A DNA stretch of 64,000 bases from JANYCO01 sp035535995 (GCA_035535995.1 DATLOZ010000022.1:62001-126000), one strand, 5' to 3'; positions 53,267 through 62,782 are shown, counted from the first letter of the stretch. The notes: generated by a model from the letters alone, not told the origin. Numbers and translations: made by a program.

Positions 53267-55354
53267 ATGAGAGTAGTTTTTTTAATTGTCCTGCATATTA
53301 CATTTCTTTTGTCAGCTTACACAGGCTTGGCCCAGGTGCGCATGAAAATAGACGAAGAGCGCAAAGGAGTAGACTATTTAGACAAGCGCGGGTTGGAGCT
53401 TTCGGAGAAGTTTAAGAGAATGGACAAGAACTACTACATAGGGCATATGTACGAAGGCGCGTACAAATACAACCGCGCTACGGATTATCTTGGTTATAAA
53501 AATGCCATCAAGCCCCTGCTGGAAGCGAAGCGCCTGATCGAGAAAGATTATAATTATAAATTAAAAACGCGTACTTCCGATGTGATGACTTACCTGCAAG
53601 TATATCAATACCACCAGGACTATTCTAAAATTGCCGATCTGTTGTATGAATGTTATAGCAATATAGAACAGGCAGAGGATGCTATGAAGATCTTGCAGGA
53701 AGTAAAAGCGAAAAGAATGCAAGTAGATTTTTATTGCGCTCCCAATATTCAGATGTCCTGGTTGTATCACCGCAACCGTTATCATACTTCAAAAAAATAT
53801 TCCTTTCTTAAAAATTCGATCGAAGAAAACGAGCAAATGGCGATCCGCTGTTTGGAAGACGAGGTGCGCAATATTCAGAAAAACTATCCGCTCAACAGTT
53901 CTATCTTCCCTTCCGGCTTTGACCAGCAGCAGATGTGGAGTGTATACTTCAACAAAACACTTATCTATAGCTATAATTTTGAAATGGATTCTGCGGAATA
54001 TTATTATGATCTACTGAAAGGAACGCCTGCCTTTAATAGTAATAATTACGCGTATACCAAACTGATGAACGGAGAGTTTAAGGAAGCTATTCATTTTTTT
54101 GATATCGAAAAAAAGCACGAAGATTTTTCGAGAAAAAATACCAAAGAATTTTACTACATGCTTGCGCTGCTTAGTACCTACCGTGGCAAGCCGCAGGATG
54201 GCATTAAAGACCTGCAAGACATCATCGCCAGACTTGGCTCTACGCCTGGGTTTGGTTGGAACAACCTTGGATTGGCAAGAGGGTATTATTACAATGGACA
54301 ATTATTCGAAAGTCAGAAACACCAGGAGAAATCAGCGAACTTTGAAGAGCTTCATATCGGTACTACCTGGGCGCCGGAACAATATGATTTCACGAATAAT
54401 CTTTTTTCCTACTTAAATAAAGATCGAAAATTGCAAAGCATTCCTTTCGAGAATAAAAATTATTGGTACAATATTCCCACCCTTGCAAAAATGGGAGGAT
54501 TTTTTGTAGACGAACAAACCGACAAATTCTTGCTCATCAACAAATTCGGCGCCAACCCGGAGCGTGATTATGTTTACTATCATATTTTCTCTCCTGAAAA
54601 TCTGATCTCCTTCGACGAAACCTGGCAGATCATCGACGGTCTTGATGCGGATTTTTTTATCAAAAAATTTACCGAATACCTGAAAGACGATCCGCGTGAT
54701 AATATGAAACGGTACTACCGTTACTTCATTGGGCGTTTGCTGATCAACAAAGGCGAATATGAGAAAGCCGAAACCATGCTAATAAACGTGGTCAACGATA
54801 CAGAGCTGGATCACGACTATGAAAAACTCTTGCTGGCGCGCTGCCACGAAGCGCTGTGCGTGGTGTATGATCATTTGAACGTAACAGCAGAATATAATAA
54901 TCACTTACTGGCTTTTTATTCATTGTACCCGCAGTTGGTTCCATTCAGCAAAAATACCATGACGTTCAACCTCGACGTGCAAGGTTCTGTAGACAGTCCG
55001 GATGTAAAGAAAATACTGGAGGAACTTTATTCCTGCAAGATCAATTTTCTTTCGGCAGAGAATCGTGACCCGCAATTTCCTGTTGCAGAAGTAAGGTTTA
55101 CAAAAATCGACAGTCTCTGGCAGATCAATTGCCGCGTGACCGATAGAGAGGGTGAGGTAATTTCTTCGCTTGAAAGTTTTCGCGTAGACGAGATCAAAGG
55201 AAGCGGCAAACGTCTCTCCTATTATTTATTCAACATCCCGGCTACTACAATCCCTGATTACGGCGAAAACAACTATTGGTTGATCGCTGGCATCTTGCTT
55301 GCCATCGCTATTTTGTGGACGGCCAACAGGGTGAAAAGATCTATGAAATTTTAG
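53267..55354 (+). CDS. TPR-like envelope protein, last gene of MoxR operon
   Basis: The 695-residue protein has a signal peptide (cut near GLAQV). A long helical region of about 600 residues has the aromatic and Ala/Gly spacing of tetratricopeptide-like solenoids (for example YNRATDYLGYKNAIKPLLEA and LLINKGEYEKAETMLINVV). A C-terminal membrane helix (about 670-690) and a basic tail (RVKRSMKF) follow. It is likely a periplasmic scaffold tethered to the inner membrane. It starts nine bases after the MoxR stop. Family not recognised. Confidence 0.7.
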   Translation: MRVVFLIVLHITFLLSAYTGLAQVRMKIDEERKGVDYLDKRGLELSEKFKRMDKNYYIGHMYEGAYKYNRATDYLGYKNAIKPLLEAKRLIEKDYNYKLKTRTSDVMTYLQVYQYHQDYSKIADLLYECYSNIEQAEDAMKILQEVKAKRMQVDFYCAPNIQMSWLYHRNRYHTSKKYSFLKNSIEENEQMAIRCLEDEVRNIQKNYPLNSSIFPSGFDQQQMWSVYFNKTLIYSYNFEMDSAEYYYDLLKGTPAFNSNNYAYTKLMNGEFKEAIHFFDIEKKHEDFSRKNTKEFYYMLALLSTYRGKPQDGIKDLQDIIARLGSTPGFGWNNLGLARGYYYNGQLFESQKHQEKSANFEELHIGTTWAPEQYDFTNNLFSYLNKDRKLQSIPFENKNYWYNIPTLAKMGGFFVDEQTDKFLLINKFGANPERDYVYYHIFSPENLISFDETWQIIDGLDADFFIKKFTEYLKDDPRDNMKRYYRYFIGRLLINKGEYEKAETMLINVVNDTELDHDYEKLLLARCHEALCVVYDHLNVTAEYNNHLLAFYSLYPQLVPFSKNTMTFNLDVQGSVDSPDVKKILEELYSCKINFLSAENRDPQFPVAEVRFTKIDSLWQINCRVTDREGEVISSLESFRVDEIKGSGKRLSYYLFNIPATTIPDYGENNYWLIAGILLAIAILWTANRVKRSMKF

Positions 55355-55364
55355 ACAGCTCAAC

Positions 55365-55399
55365 AATACCTCCAAGATTTCTAAAATCCTGGAGGTATT
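55365..55399 (+). terminator. Hairpin at end of MoxR operon
   Basis: AATACCTCCA pairs with TGGAGGTATT. There is no good T run, so it may be a stability hairpin rather than a full terminator. Confidence 0.4.
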
Positions 55400-55430
55400 A
55401 TAATATTAACAACTTCGAACATTTAACTAA

Positions 55431-55958
55431 ATGAAAAGAATCCTACTGCCTTTCTTATTCATATTCCTTGCTGCTATTACACATGCGCAGGACACTACAA
55501 GCACAGAGAAACTAATAATCTTATGGCCCACGGAATATAAATGGAAAGTAGCCAGCAGCCAACAAGACGGCAAGGTACAGTTGATTGAAATTATACCGGA
55601 AAAAGAGCGTCTGGATAAGTGGACGATCATGGGCACGATGATGTCGTTGAATGGCGTGAAGAATCTATCCGTCACGATGGTGATGAATGCCATGTACGAC
55701 CAAGCCAAGCAGATCGCTCCGGAAGCTATGTTGACCTTGATCGAAAAAAATGAAGAGGTAAAAAATCCCTGGGTAATTTTTAAAATAGAAGCGCCTGCTT
55801 ATACAGGCGATAAGAAACCAGAATCGCAGCTCTACTACGTGATACAAGGGAATGCTGCTTTGTATTCAAATTTTGTAGCCGTGAAAGAAAAAAAGCTTTC
55901 CGATTCTTTTGTGGAAAAATGGACGAAGATTTTTAAGTCTAGTATTCTTGAACCTTGA
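55431..55958 (+). CDS. Secreted protein, unknown function
   Basis: The 175-residue protein has a signal peptide (cut near ITHAQD) and a mixed alpha/beta body. No motif recognised. Its last residues (LEP and stop) are encoded within the left arm of the inverted repeat at 55949-56096, so insertion or loss of the element may have set the C-terminus. Confidence 0.6.
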   Translation: MKRILLPFLFIFLAAITHAQDTTSTEKLIILWPTEYKWKVASSQQDGKVQLIEIIPEKERLDKWTIMGTMMSLNGVKNLSVTMVMNAMYDQAKQIAPEAMLTLIEKNEEVKNPWVIFKIEAPAYTGDKKPESQLYYVIQGNAALYSNFVAVKEKKLSDSFVEKWTKIFKSSILEP

Positions 55959-56096
55959 TTCTCTGGATTAGAAGATTTACTTGATTTTTATTTACATGAT
56001 TTATTTTCTTGGTCATTCATGAGAAAGCTATTTTAACACTAGCAATCCCGAAAATAAAACTCCTGTAAATCTTCTAATCCAGAGAATCAAGGTTCA
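55949..56096. repeat. Inverted repeat with 32-bp perfect arms
   Basis: The left arm 55949-55980 and right arm 56065-56096 are perfect complements (cores CTCTGGATTAGAAGATTTAC and its complement), with weaker pairing continuing inward. The spacer is 84 bases and non-coding. A related single arm lies at 1623-1670, which shows a dispersed family. Confidence 0.85.
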
Positions 56097-56185
56097 GACT
56101 CAAGTTTCCTTCAGTTTTCATACCAATTCACTTCAGATTTGTTTTGTTACTTTGATCTAACAAATTCATCAAACGACTGATCATT

Positions 56186-56332
56186 ATGAAAAAGCTCGTA
56201 TTTGCCCTATTGGCGCTAGCCTGCGCTGTGATCAACGCTTATGCAGTTGACCTCTCTGCGAAAAAAGAGATTGCTAAAAAAATAACGCATCCGCACGTTC
56301 TCAAAAAACAACAACACCCGGCCTCTCACTAG
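56186..56332 (+). CDS. 48-residue secreted peptide
   Basis: This short gene reads MKKLVFALLALACAVINAYA (signal peptide) followed by about 28 basic residues rich in Lys and His (KKEIAKKI, HPHVLKKQQHP). It starts 90 bases after the inverted repeat and is closed by a very strong terminator 50 bases after its stop, which supports a real unit. Possible metal-binding or antimicrobial-type peptide; both are guesses. Confidence 0.55.
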   Translation: MKKLVFALLALACAVINAYAVDLSAKKEIAKKITHPHVLKKQQHPASH

Positions 56333-56381
56333 CAATAATTTTATCTACTATATAGCCCTGAAAAGGGTCAGAGTATCTATC

Positions 56382-56436
56382 AATCAAAAAAAAAATCCCG
56401 TTGTGCCATTGGCCCGACGGGATTTTTTTTTGATTG
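56382..56436. terminator. Very strong bidirectional terminator
   Basis: A stem of about 20 bp (AATCAAAAAAAAAATCCCGT) with a 15-base loop lies between the small secreted peptide and the Ig-repeat protein. Confidence 0.85.
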
Positions 56437-56443
56437 TTCTGTT

Positions 56444-58981
56444 TTAATATTTTATAAATTTCGTTTTATAATTCGCCTCACCGGCAATGACCTCGATCAT
56501 ATAACATCCGCTATTTAGGTTGGCCACTGAGATTTGTAAAGGAGAAGAACCCGCAAGAGTAACCGGCACTGTATACTGCGTAGCTCCCATTGCATCAACA
56601 ATGCGGAGTTGGCCTTGTACTATATTCTTTTCATCCAATGATATACTGATCACAGACTGCGCAGGATTCGGAGCGATAAATATTTTTTTGGAAACAACTG
56701 CTGATTGGGTTTCAGTTGTGGAAGCCACGCGAGATACAGACAATTGTACTATTTCTTTCGTAGAGGGATTACCATCGGAAGTCGCTGTAGTTATAGTACC
56801 TACCTGCACTCCTGGATAGTCGACCGATATTTTATACTGGCCTGCCGGCACATGTGAAAAAGAAAAATTTCCCTGATCGTCTGTACTGGTATAGCCTACA
56901 TGATTGCCATTCATATCATTCAGGTAGACGATTGCATTGGCCAGAGGATTTGAACTTTGTCCGGCGATTCTTGCGCTTGGGTTGCTCAATACCAATTGGC
57001 CGCTGATCGTATCATTTCCAGTGAGCGTGGTAGTATAAGGAACCAGGGAGAAATTTATATTTGTGAGATTAGTATTAAGTTGTAATGACTGCGCATCTTC
57101 CCACGATGCAGTATTACCATAATAAGTAGGCAGATAGTGTTCAAATATTGCAGGATCTGTTGGAATGATCTGAGCCAGGTAGGTTCCTCCTGGTATTGTA
57201 TCCACTATATAATTTCCGGTACCTGGATAAATATATTGTGCTTTCAGAAACCTGTAGCTACCATCAGCTTGCTTTTTATAAGCTACTGCATATCCCGTGC
57301 CGCAAGAGCCAGAACCCGCAGTAGCTACACCGTCGAAGAAATACTGGGTTCCTAAAAAAGCAGTTACCAAATCAGTAGCAGGAACACTACAAGCACCGTC
57401 AGTTGTAACAACATTGAAAATAACCTTACCGGCATCGAAATCATCAGCGGAAGGTGTATAGGTGGTGGTCAGCGAATGATCATCGGGAGAGAATGTTCCG
57501 GTACCTTCAGTATTCCATTTTACGGCGGAGGCTCCAGTTATGGTTGCGGTGAGTGTAAACGGTCCTGTTGCATTTTTATTTCCGCCACCATAAACGGTAG
57601 GCTGAGGAACATCTATATAAGTAACTGTCAACGTATCAGAAACTGGTGCACAAGAGCCGGCACTTGCTGTAAGTATTAACTGCACGCTTCCGGCAACTTT
57701 ATCGGCGCCGCTAAGTGAATATCTTGCCGAAGGAACGTTGGCCGAAGGAAAAAATATTCCTGTTCCGGAACTGCTCCAAACGACTGAAGTAGCAATTGCG
57801 GAGACAGCACCGTTTAGGTATACAGAATCACTTCCGCATTTTGTAATGTCAGTTCCTGCATTTACCTGTATGCCAGATGCGAAAACAATACTCATCGTAT
57901 CGTCTGAAGCAGGACAGCCCGCGCGGTTTGCAGTAAGAGTGAGGATCACGGATTGATGTTGAATATCGGCAGTACTGGCTGTGTAAACAGGTGTCAGGCT
58001 TGTATTGTTGTCAAAGGTTCCTGTACCACTTGTACTCCAGGTATACGATGTGCTTCCTATAGTACTTCCCATGAGGCTGGCTTGATTGTTACATATATAT
58101 TGACCGGATCCTGCATCTGCATATAGATCGGGTTGAAAATTGATCGTGATCGTATCAATTACTATTACACAATTGGTAGCCGGACTTGTCCAAAACATAA
58201 TCGTTACCTCTGTATCAGAAGCATCGGGAGTATACACAACAACGGTACTGTCATTGTTAGTATTTAACGATCCCAGACCGTTGGCGTCCCAGTTCAGGTG
58301 ATCATAACCACCCGTCACATTTCCATGAATTGTGAATGGCCTATATCCGCAAACAGTGATGGTTCTTCCTTCTTCAATAGAAATATCCGGTTGAGCGGTT
58401 TTAACTAATACAAGAGAATCAACCGGCCTGCCACAAGCATTAGCGTTATTTGTCTCCAATTGTATATGTACTCTATCCGCATCGTTGGCAGCAAAAACAT
58501 ATTGGGCATTTAAATCGGTATCGTTGGGCACAAACGAACCTTGTCCTGAAGTGGTCCACCTCGTGGCGGTTGAACTTGCTCCGTTCAATTGAAAAGAGTA
58601 TGTTCCTGAACAATAATATTCTGTAGTAGCAGGGCCTGCATCAACGGTATTGGCTACGTTTACCGTTACCATAAATGAATCCGCTTTTATGCCGCAGCTT
58701 GTTGATGCCTGCAGTTTGATCCAAAATGGACCCGACGTTTCATCTGCTGCTCCGAAGTAATAATAAGCATACATCGATGTATTATTCGTGAAATAGCCGC
58801 TTCCTGTGGTACTCCACGAATAGGATGAATACATAGTAGTAGCGGTGTCAAGCATAGGAGCTATATATCCTCCTTGCGTGAAACATACAGTTCTGTCAGC
58901 GCCAATATTTACAGGGCACTGCGCTTGTAATTGATGTACTAAACAATACATCAATCCAACTAGAAAGATGACTTTTTTCAT
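56444..58981 (-). CDS. Type IX-secreted Ig-repeat protein with C-terminal sorting domain
   Basis: The 845-residue surface protein has a signal peptide (cut near QLQAQ). About six beta-sandwich repeats of 80-95 residues carry a WSTTGSG(Y/T)F-type motif, as in WSTSGTGTFDNNTSL and WSSSGTGIFFPSA. A carboxypeptidase-regulatory-like domain (about 680-745, ANAIVYLNDMNGNHVGYTST) follows. The C-terminal type A sorting domain (about 765-845) has KIFIAPNPAQSVISIS and ends YKTKFIKY. It is probably a substrate of the PorU/PorV machinery of the same cell. Target of the Ig repeats unknown. Confidence 0.8.
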   Translation of the reverse strand: MKKVIFLVGLMYCLVHQLQAQCPVNIGADRTVCFTQGGYIAPMLDTATTMYSSYSWSTTGSGYFTNNTSMYAYYYFGAADETSGPFWIKLQASTSCGIKADSFMVTVNVANTVDAGPATTEYYCSGTYSFQLNGASSTATRWTTSGQGSFVPNDTDLNAQYVFAANDADRVHIQLETNNANACGRPVDSLVLVKTAQPDISIEEGRTITVCGYRPFTIHGNVTGGYDHLNWDANGLGSLNTNNDSTVVVYTPDASDTEVTIMFWTSPATNCVIVIDTITINFQPDLYADAGSGQYICNNQASLMGSTIGSTSYTWSTSGTGTFDNNTSLTPVYTASTADIQHQSVILTLTANRAGCPASDDTMSIVFASGIQVNAGTDITKCGSDSVYLNGAVSAIATSVVWSSSGTGIFFPSANVPSARYSLSGADKVAGSVQLILTASAGSCAPVSDTLTVTYIDVPQPTVYGGGNKNATGPFTLTATITGASAVKWNTEGTGTFSPDDHSLTTTYTPSADDFDAGKVIFNVVTTDGACSVPATDLVTAFLGTQYFFDGVATAGSGSCGTGYAVAYKKQADGSYRFLKAQYIYPGTGNYIVDTIPGGTYLAQIIPTDPAIFEHYLPTYYGNTASWEDAQSLQLNTNLTNINFSLVPYTTTLTGNDTISGQLVLSNPSARIAGQSSNPLANAIVYLNDMNGNHVGYTSTDDQGNFSFSHVPAGQYKISVDYPGVQVGTITTATSDGNPSTKEIVQLSVSRVASTTETQSAVVSKKIFIAPNPAQSVISISLDEKNIVQGQLRIVDAMGATQYTVPVTLAGSSPLQISVANLNSGCYMIEVIAGEANYKTKFIKY

Positions 58982-59096
58982 AGGTTAAAAAGGTAAAAGC
59001 TAAGAGATTATTAAAAATTTATTCCTCTAAAGATAGAGAAATTGTTCTATTTACAAAAATTAAGAAATCGTTATGGAGTATTCAAGTTATATTGGG

Positions 59097-59157
59097 TCAG
59101 CAAGAGCAACAGCAAGAGTATTGAGAAGTCTGGGTATTTTTGCTGTTGCTCTGCTGA
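59097..59157 (-). terminator. Hairpin downstream of aldo/keto reductase
   Basis: TCAGCAAGAGCAACAGCA pairs with TGCTGTTGCTCTGCTGA with one bulge. It lies at the end of the minus-strand reductase gene. Confidence 0.5.
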
Positions 59158-59159
59158 TC

Positions 59160-60131
59160 TTACTGGCTCCACTCGGTAGGAGTACGATCCCAGCGATGTC
59201 CTTTCAATTCTTTAATCAAGTCAGGTGAAAGTTTTTTACCATCGGAAACAGAAAGGTTTGCCTGTGCATGATTGATCTTGCGCATTCCAGGGATGGTAGT
59301 GCTCACAGCAGGATGGTTCAAAATAAAACGCAATGCCATTTCAGGCATCTCCATGCCTGCGGGAATCAATGGTTTCAGAAGATCAGCGTGTTCTACACTT
59401 GAGTTCAGATTTTCGGGAACGAAATACGTGCTTCTCCAATCAGAAGCAGGGAACACGGTATCTTTGGTAAGTTTTCCGGTGAGTGTGCCTTCATCAAACG
59501 GTACGCGGGCAATGATTGCAATGTCTAGTTTTTGACACAAAGGAAATAATTTATCTTCCGGTGCCTGGTCAAAAATATTGTAGATCACTTGCACCGAATC
59601 GATCAATCCAGTTTTGAGCGTCTTCAGGCAGTTCTCTGGCTCCCAGCGATTGACGCTTATTCCGAAATGTGCTACCTTACCTTCTTTTTTCAGTTTTTCT
59701 ACCGCCTTCTGCCATTCTTCCTGCTGCGCCCAAGCATCTTCCCACACATGGAATTGCTGAAGATCGATGCATTCCACCTGTAGATTTTTTAAACTTTTTT
59801 CGGTGTATTCAATAATGTGAGAAGCAGGAAAACACTCTTCCAGCTTATATTCGGGCCTGGAAGGCCATTTGAAATTTTTGGGAGGAATTTTAGTAGCAGC
59901 GTAAATTCTTTTCGCGTTATGCTTCTTCATCAGTTTTCCCAACACTTGTTCGGAAAACCCTTCGCCGTAGCCCCAGGCAGTGTCAAAAAAATTGCAGCCT
60001 TGCGCTACTGCATGATCGAGGGATTTATCGTATTCCTGTTCTTCCGAACCGCTCCAGCCGGCCAATCCCCACATGCCGTAGCCAATTTCACTTACCTGCC
60101 AGCCTGTACGGCCAAATCTTCTGTACTCCAT
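59160..60131 (-). CDS. Aldo/keto reductase
   Basis: The 323-residue (beta/alpha)8 NADPH-dependent reductase has the tetrad D50, Y55 (TAWGYGEG), K81 (ATKIPP) and H from LQQFHVWED. The C-terminal cofactor loop is TTIPGMRKINH. The start MEYRRFGRTGWQVSEIGYGMWG is typical of the AKR family of general stress or sugar reductases. Substrate unknown. Confidence 0.9.
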   Translation of the reverse strand: MEYRRFGRTGWQVSEIGYGMWGLAGWSGSEEQEYDKSLDHAVAQGCNFFDTAWGYGEGFSEQVLGKLMKKHNAKRIYAATKIPPKNFKWPSRPEYKLEECFPASHIIEYTEKSLKNLQVECIDLQQFHVWEDAWAQQEEWQKAVEKLKKEGKVAHFGISVNRWEPENCLKTLKTGLIDSVQVIYNIFDQAPEDKLFPLCQKLDIAIIARVPFDEGTLTGKLTKDTVFPASDWRSTYFVPENLNSSVEHADLLKPLIPAGMEMPEMALRFILNHPAVSTTIPGMRKINHAQANLSVSDGKKLSPDLIKELKGHRWDRTPTEWSQ

Positions 60132-60136
60132 TTTTT

Positions 60137-60505
60137 AAGTTATGAGTTATGAATGTTGAATGTTGAATGATCTTTATTTGATACAAGTGCAAGATACCAG
60201 ATAAACTTAATACTTTTAGTCATATGTAGTTAAGTTTTATTAATGATAGTTTCGAAAAGAGCGCAGAGCGCATTGCTGGCGGGGACGCCAGCAATGATGA
60301 ACGTCGGTAAAAAAGATTTATCGTTCACTTGTGGGCATCCATACTACTTATTAAGATGAAAGAAATATAAACTTATCGTTCTTCTTGTTTGCTGGTGTCC
60401 CCGCCAGCAAACAAGAAATAAGAAACTTGAATTTCAATAAAATTTAACTACGTATATCTAAATACTTTTTCTAATTCATAATTCATAACTCAACATTCAT
60501 AACTT
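60137..60505. repeat. Nested repeat: family A arms flanking an internal MITE-like element
   Basis: The outer arms 60137-60168 and 60473-60505 are family A sequences (AAGTTATGAGTTATGAATG and its complement). Between them an element of about 250 bases (60213-60464) has inverted ends (GTAGTTAAGTTTTATT matched by AATAAAATTTAACTAC). It contains two hairpins that are inverted copies of one core, TTGCTGGCGGGGACGCCAGC near 60273 and GCTGGTGTCCCCGCCAGC near 60391. No coding region. Confidence 0.8.
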
Positions 60506-60508
60506 CTA

Positions 60509-61786
60509 TCATGCTTTCACCAATTCGATCACCGTTATTTCCGGCAGGATCCCAACACGGCCCGGGAAGCCGATGAAACCATAGCCTCTGTTTACATACA
60601 AATGCTGATCTCCGTCTTTGTACAAGCCCGCCCACTGTTCGTACATATATTGTACCGGGCTCCATTTGATCACTTTCGTTTCGATACCAAACTGCATACC
60701 ATGTGTATGACCGGAGAACATTACATCGATGTCTTTGTATTCTTTTCTCACCTGCGCATCCCAGTGGCTTGGGTCGTGTGAGAGCAGGAGTTTCACCGCA
60801 GCTTCGTCGGTATGCTGATGAGCTTTGTCGAGCTTTCCGTATTTTGGAAAATGTCCTTTGGCGCCCCAGTTTTCAATTCCAATGATGGCCAGTTTATCAC
60901 CTCCGCTTTCGAGCATTCTATGTTCGTTCATCAAAAGGTCCCAGCCCATTTGTTTGTGAATGTTCATCAGGTTGCGAAGGTTTTCTCTTTTCGCTTCCAT
61001 TGAAGACCAGTTCACATAATCACCGTAATCGTGGTTACCGAGCACTGAGTATACACCGAGTGGCGCTTTCAGTTTGTTAAACACTTCGATATAATTTTTC
61101 ATTTCTACGGCTTCGTTGTTGACAAGGTCGCCTGTGAAAAAGATCAAGTCGGGTTTTTCATTCAGCGCCATTTCAATCCCGCCTTTTACAGCTGTTTTAT
61201 TGTAAAAACTTCCAGAGTGAATATCGGAAAGCTGTACGATCTTTAAGCCGTTGAACTGAGAAGGTAAATTTTTTAGCGCAAGCTTTTGTCTGCGTACTCT
61301 ATAATCATGCGCGCCGGAAACAATTCCCCAGGTCATTCCAACCAAAGGCACGGAGGCCGCTACCAGTCCGGCTTTCAGCAAAAATTCCGATCGTGGGATC
61401 GCATCGCTCGCGGGGGCAAGCGCATTTTCAGGAGCTGCTGGTACAGGACGAAACCATTCTGAAATTTTTTGTACTACCCAGCGAATGCCTCTTTGGATAT
61501 CATCTACAAAAAGGAAGAGCATGAATACAAACTTGGTGAGAAAGCTTATAATCGCTACCGAGATCAGTATCGTACGGAAGATCTTATTCCATTTTTCAAA
61601 AGTGAAGAAAAATGTTCCTGCAAAAGATCCTACAACAATTGCGGTAAGCGACCAATATAGGATATACAATACTTTGCGTGTGGTAGGTGGAAAGGAAGAA
61701 GTGAGAGCTTTTACTCCCTGAAAAACATATACATCAACTGTAAGAAAGACCAGGAGAAGAACAGATACAAAAGTTAGACTGCGCAT
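60509..61786 (-). CDS. Membrane-anchored metallophosphoesterase
   Basis: The 425-residue protein has three or four N-terminal membrane helices (about 1-105), a linker, and a second hydrophobic segment near 135-155. The calcineurin-like metal centre follows: SDIHSG, FFTGDLVNN, GNHDYG, LSHDP and SGHTHGMQ. This resembles YkoQ/YaeI-type phosphohydrolases that act at the membrane. It faces the periplasm or cytoplasm depending on helix number; substrate unknown. Confidence 0.85.
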   Translation of the reverse strand: MRSLTFVSVLLLVFLTVDVYVFQGVKALTSSFPPTTRKVLYILYWSLTAIVVGSFAGTFFFTFEKWNKIFRTILISVAIISFLTKFVFMLFLFVDDIQRGIRWVVQKISEWFRPVPAAPENALAPASDAIPRSEFLLKAGLVAASVPLVGMTWGIVSGAHDYRVRRQKLALKNLPSQFNGLKIVQLSDIHSGSFYNKTAVKGGIEMALNEKPDLIFFTGDLVNNEAVEMKNYIEVFNKLKAPLGVYSVLGNHDYGDYVNWSSMEAKRENLRNLMNIHKQMGWDLLMNEHRMLESGGDKLAIIGIENWGAKGHFPKYGKLDKAHQHTDEAAVKLLLSHDPSHWDAQVRKEYKDIDVMFSGHTHGMQFGIETKVIKWSPVQYMYEQWAGLYKDGDQHLYVNRGYGFIGFPGRVGILPEITVIELVKA

Positions 61787-61862
61787 TTCGTTTTTTTATC
61801 GGATAGACGTAAAGGAATGATTTATATTTTAAAAGTAGAAAAATAATTGCGTAAAGAGATCC

Positions 61863-61882
61863 CGATACCTGATACCTGATAG
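61863..61882. repeat. Short tandem repeat
   Basis: CGATACCTGATACCTGATAG holds two copies of GATACCT and a partial third. Related text (GGCATCTGGCATCCG) lies near 61935. It sits in the 180-base gap between two minus-strand genes. Confidence 0.4.
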
Positions 61883-61968
61883 TTGATTTAAAGCCACTCT
61901 GATCAATTACAACTTTATCCAGCACCTGGGATTTGGCATCTGGCATCCGCTATCTATACGTATAAATA

Positions 61969-62439
61969 CTAGTGTTTTAACGTCAACAGGTATTTCAACA
62001 GATTCTCCGAAGTCCGAGCACACATTTGGTAGACTTCGTCAAAATCTTTCATTGAACCATAATAAGGATCCGGCACATTTCCTTTTCCTGCAGGATCAAA
62101 ATCTCTGAACATGAATACTTTGGCATCACCATCCGACTTCTTTTGCAGGCTTAGGATGTCTTTGTAATTATTTTCGTCCATAGCCAGGATCACATCAAAT
62201 TGATTGAAATCCTCTGGTTCCAATTTTCTTCCAAAATGATCCAATTCAATGCCATATAAACGTGCTATTTGTATAGATCTTGTATCCGGACAACTTCCTA
62301 TATGATACCCAGCGGTTCCGGCAGAGTCACATAAAATATTGTTTTCCAGCCCTTTTTGGGATACATATTGTTTAAAAACGCCTTCTGCCAAAGGCGATCG
62401 GCAAATATTTCCCAAACAAACGAACAAAATTTTATACAT
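61969..62439 (-). CDS. Low-molecular-weight protein tyrosine phosphatase
   Basis: The 156-residue phosphatase has the P-loop CLGNICRS (C8 to S15, with nucleophile C8 and R14) and the general-acid loop DPYY (D124). Typical length. Such enzymes often regulate capsule or exopolysaccharide kinases, but no such cluster is here. Confidence 0.93.
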   Translation of the reverse strand: MYKILFVCLGNICRSPLAEGVFKQYVSQKGLENNILCDSAGTAGYHIGSCPDTRSIQIARLYGIELDHFGRKLEPEDFNQFDVILAMDENNYKDILSLQKKSDGDAKVFMFRDFDPAGKGNVPDPYYGSMKDFDEVYQMCARTSENLLKYLLTLKH

Positions 62440-62557
62440 TCTCGTAAAGGCTTAGTGTTGTGATAGTATATTTTCTCTTAGAATAATTCAACAAAATAAT
62501 TTTTTATTAACAAAGGTTACTTTATTTCAAAAAAAAGTATTAATTTTAACATAAATA

Positions 62558-62782
62558 ATGGTACAAATGGGGTTTGACAATACAGACAAAAGATTCGCCG
62601 TTAAGATTTCTTCTCTCTTTCTAGTTCTGGCGATTGCAATTATGGCGAACAAGGCACAACCTGTTTTGAAGAATACCAATCAGGATATAATCAAAACAGA
62701 GAATGATAAACCGTCTGTGATACAAACTATTAGTATTAAGAAGACTGATTCAAAGCAACTTTATAATAATCCGTTACGTTAA
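62558..62782 (+). CDS. Small membrane protein, unknown function
   Basis: The 74-residue protein has one hydrophobic segment (about 18-33, SSLFLVLAIAIMANKA) after a charged N-terminus and then a polar tail. The strong terminator 28 bases after the stop supports a real gene. Function unknown. Confidence 0.55.
   Translation: MVQMGFDNTDKRFAVKISSLFLVLAIAIMANKAQPVLKNTNQDIIKTENDKPSVIQTISIKKTDSKQLYNNPLR

Noticed and set aside
60213..60464. CRISPR array or RNA gene in the GC hairpin element
   Set aside because: Only two inverted copies exist, with no regular spacers and no cloverleaf; better explained as a MITE-like element.
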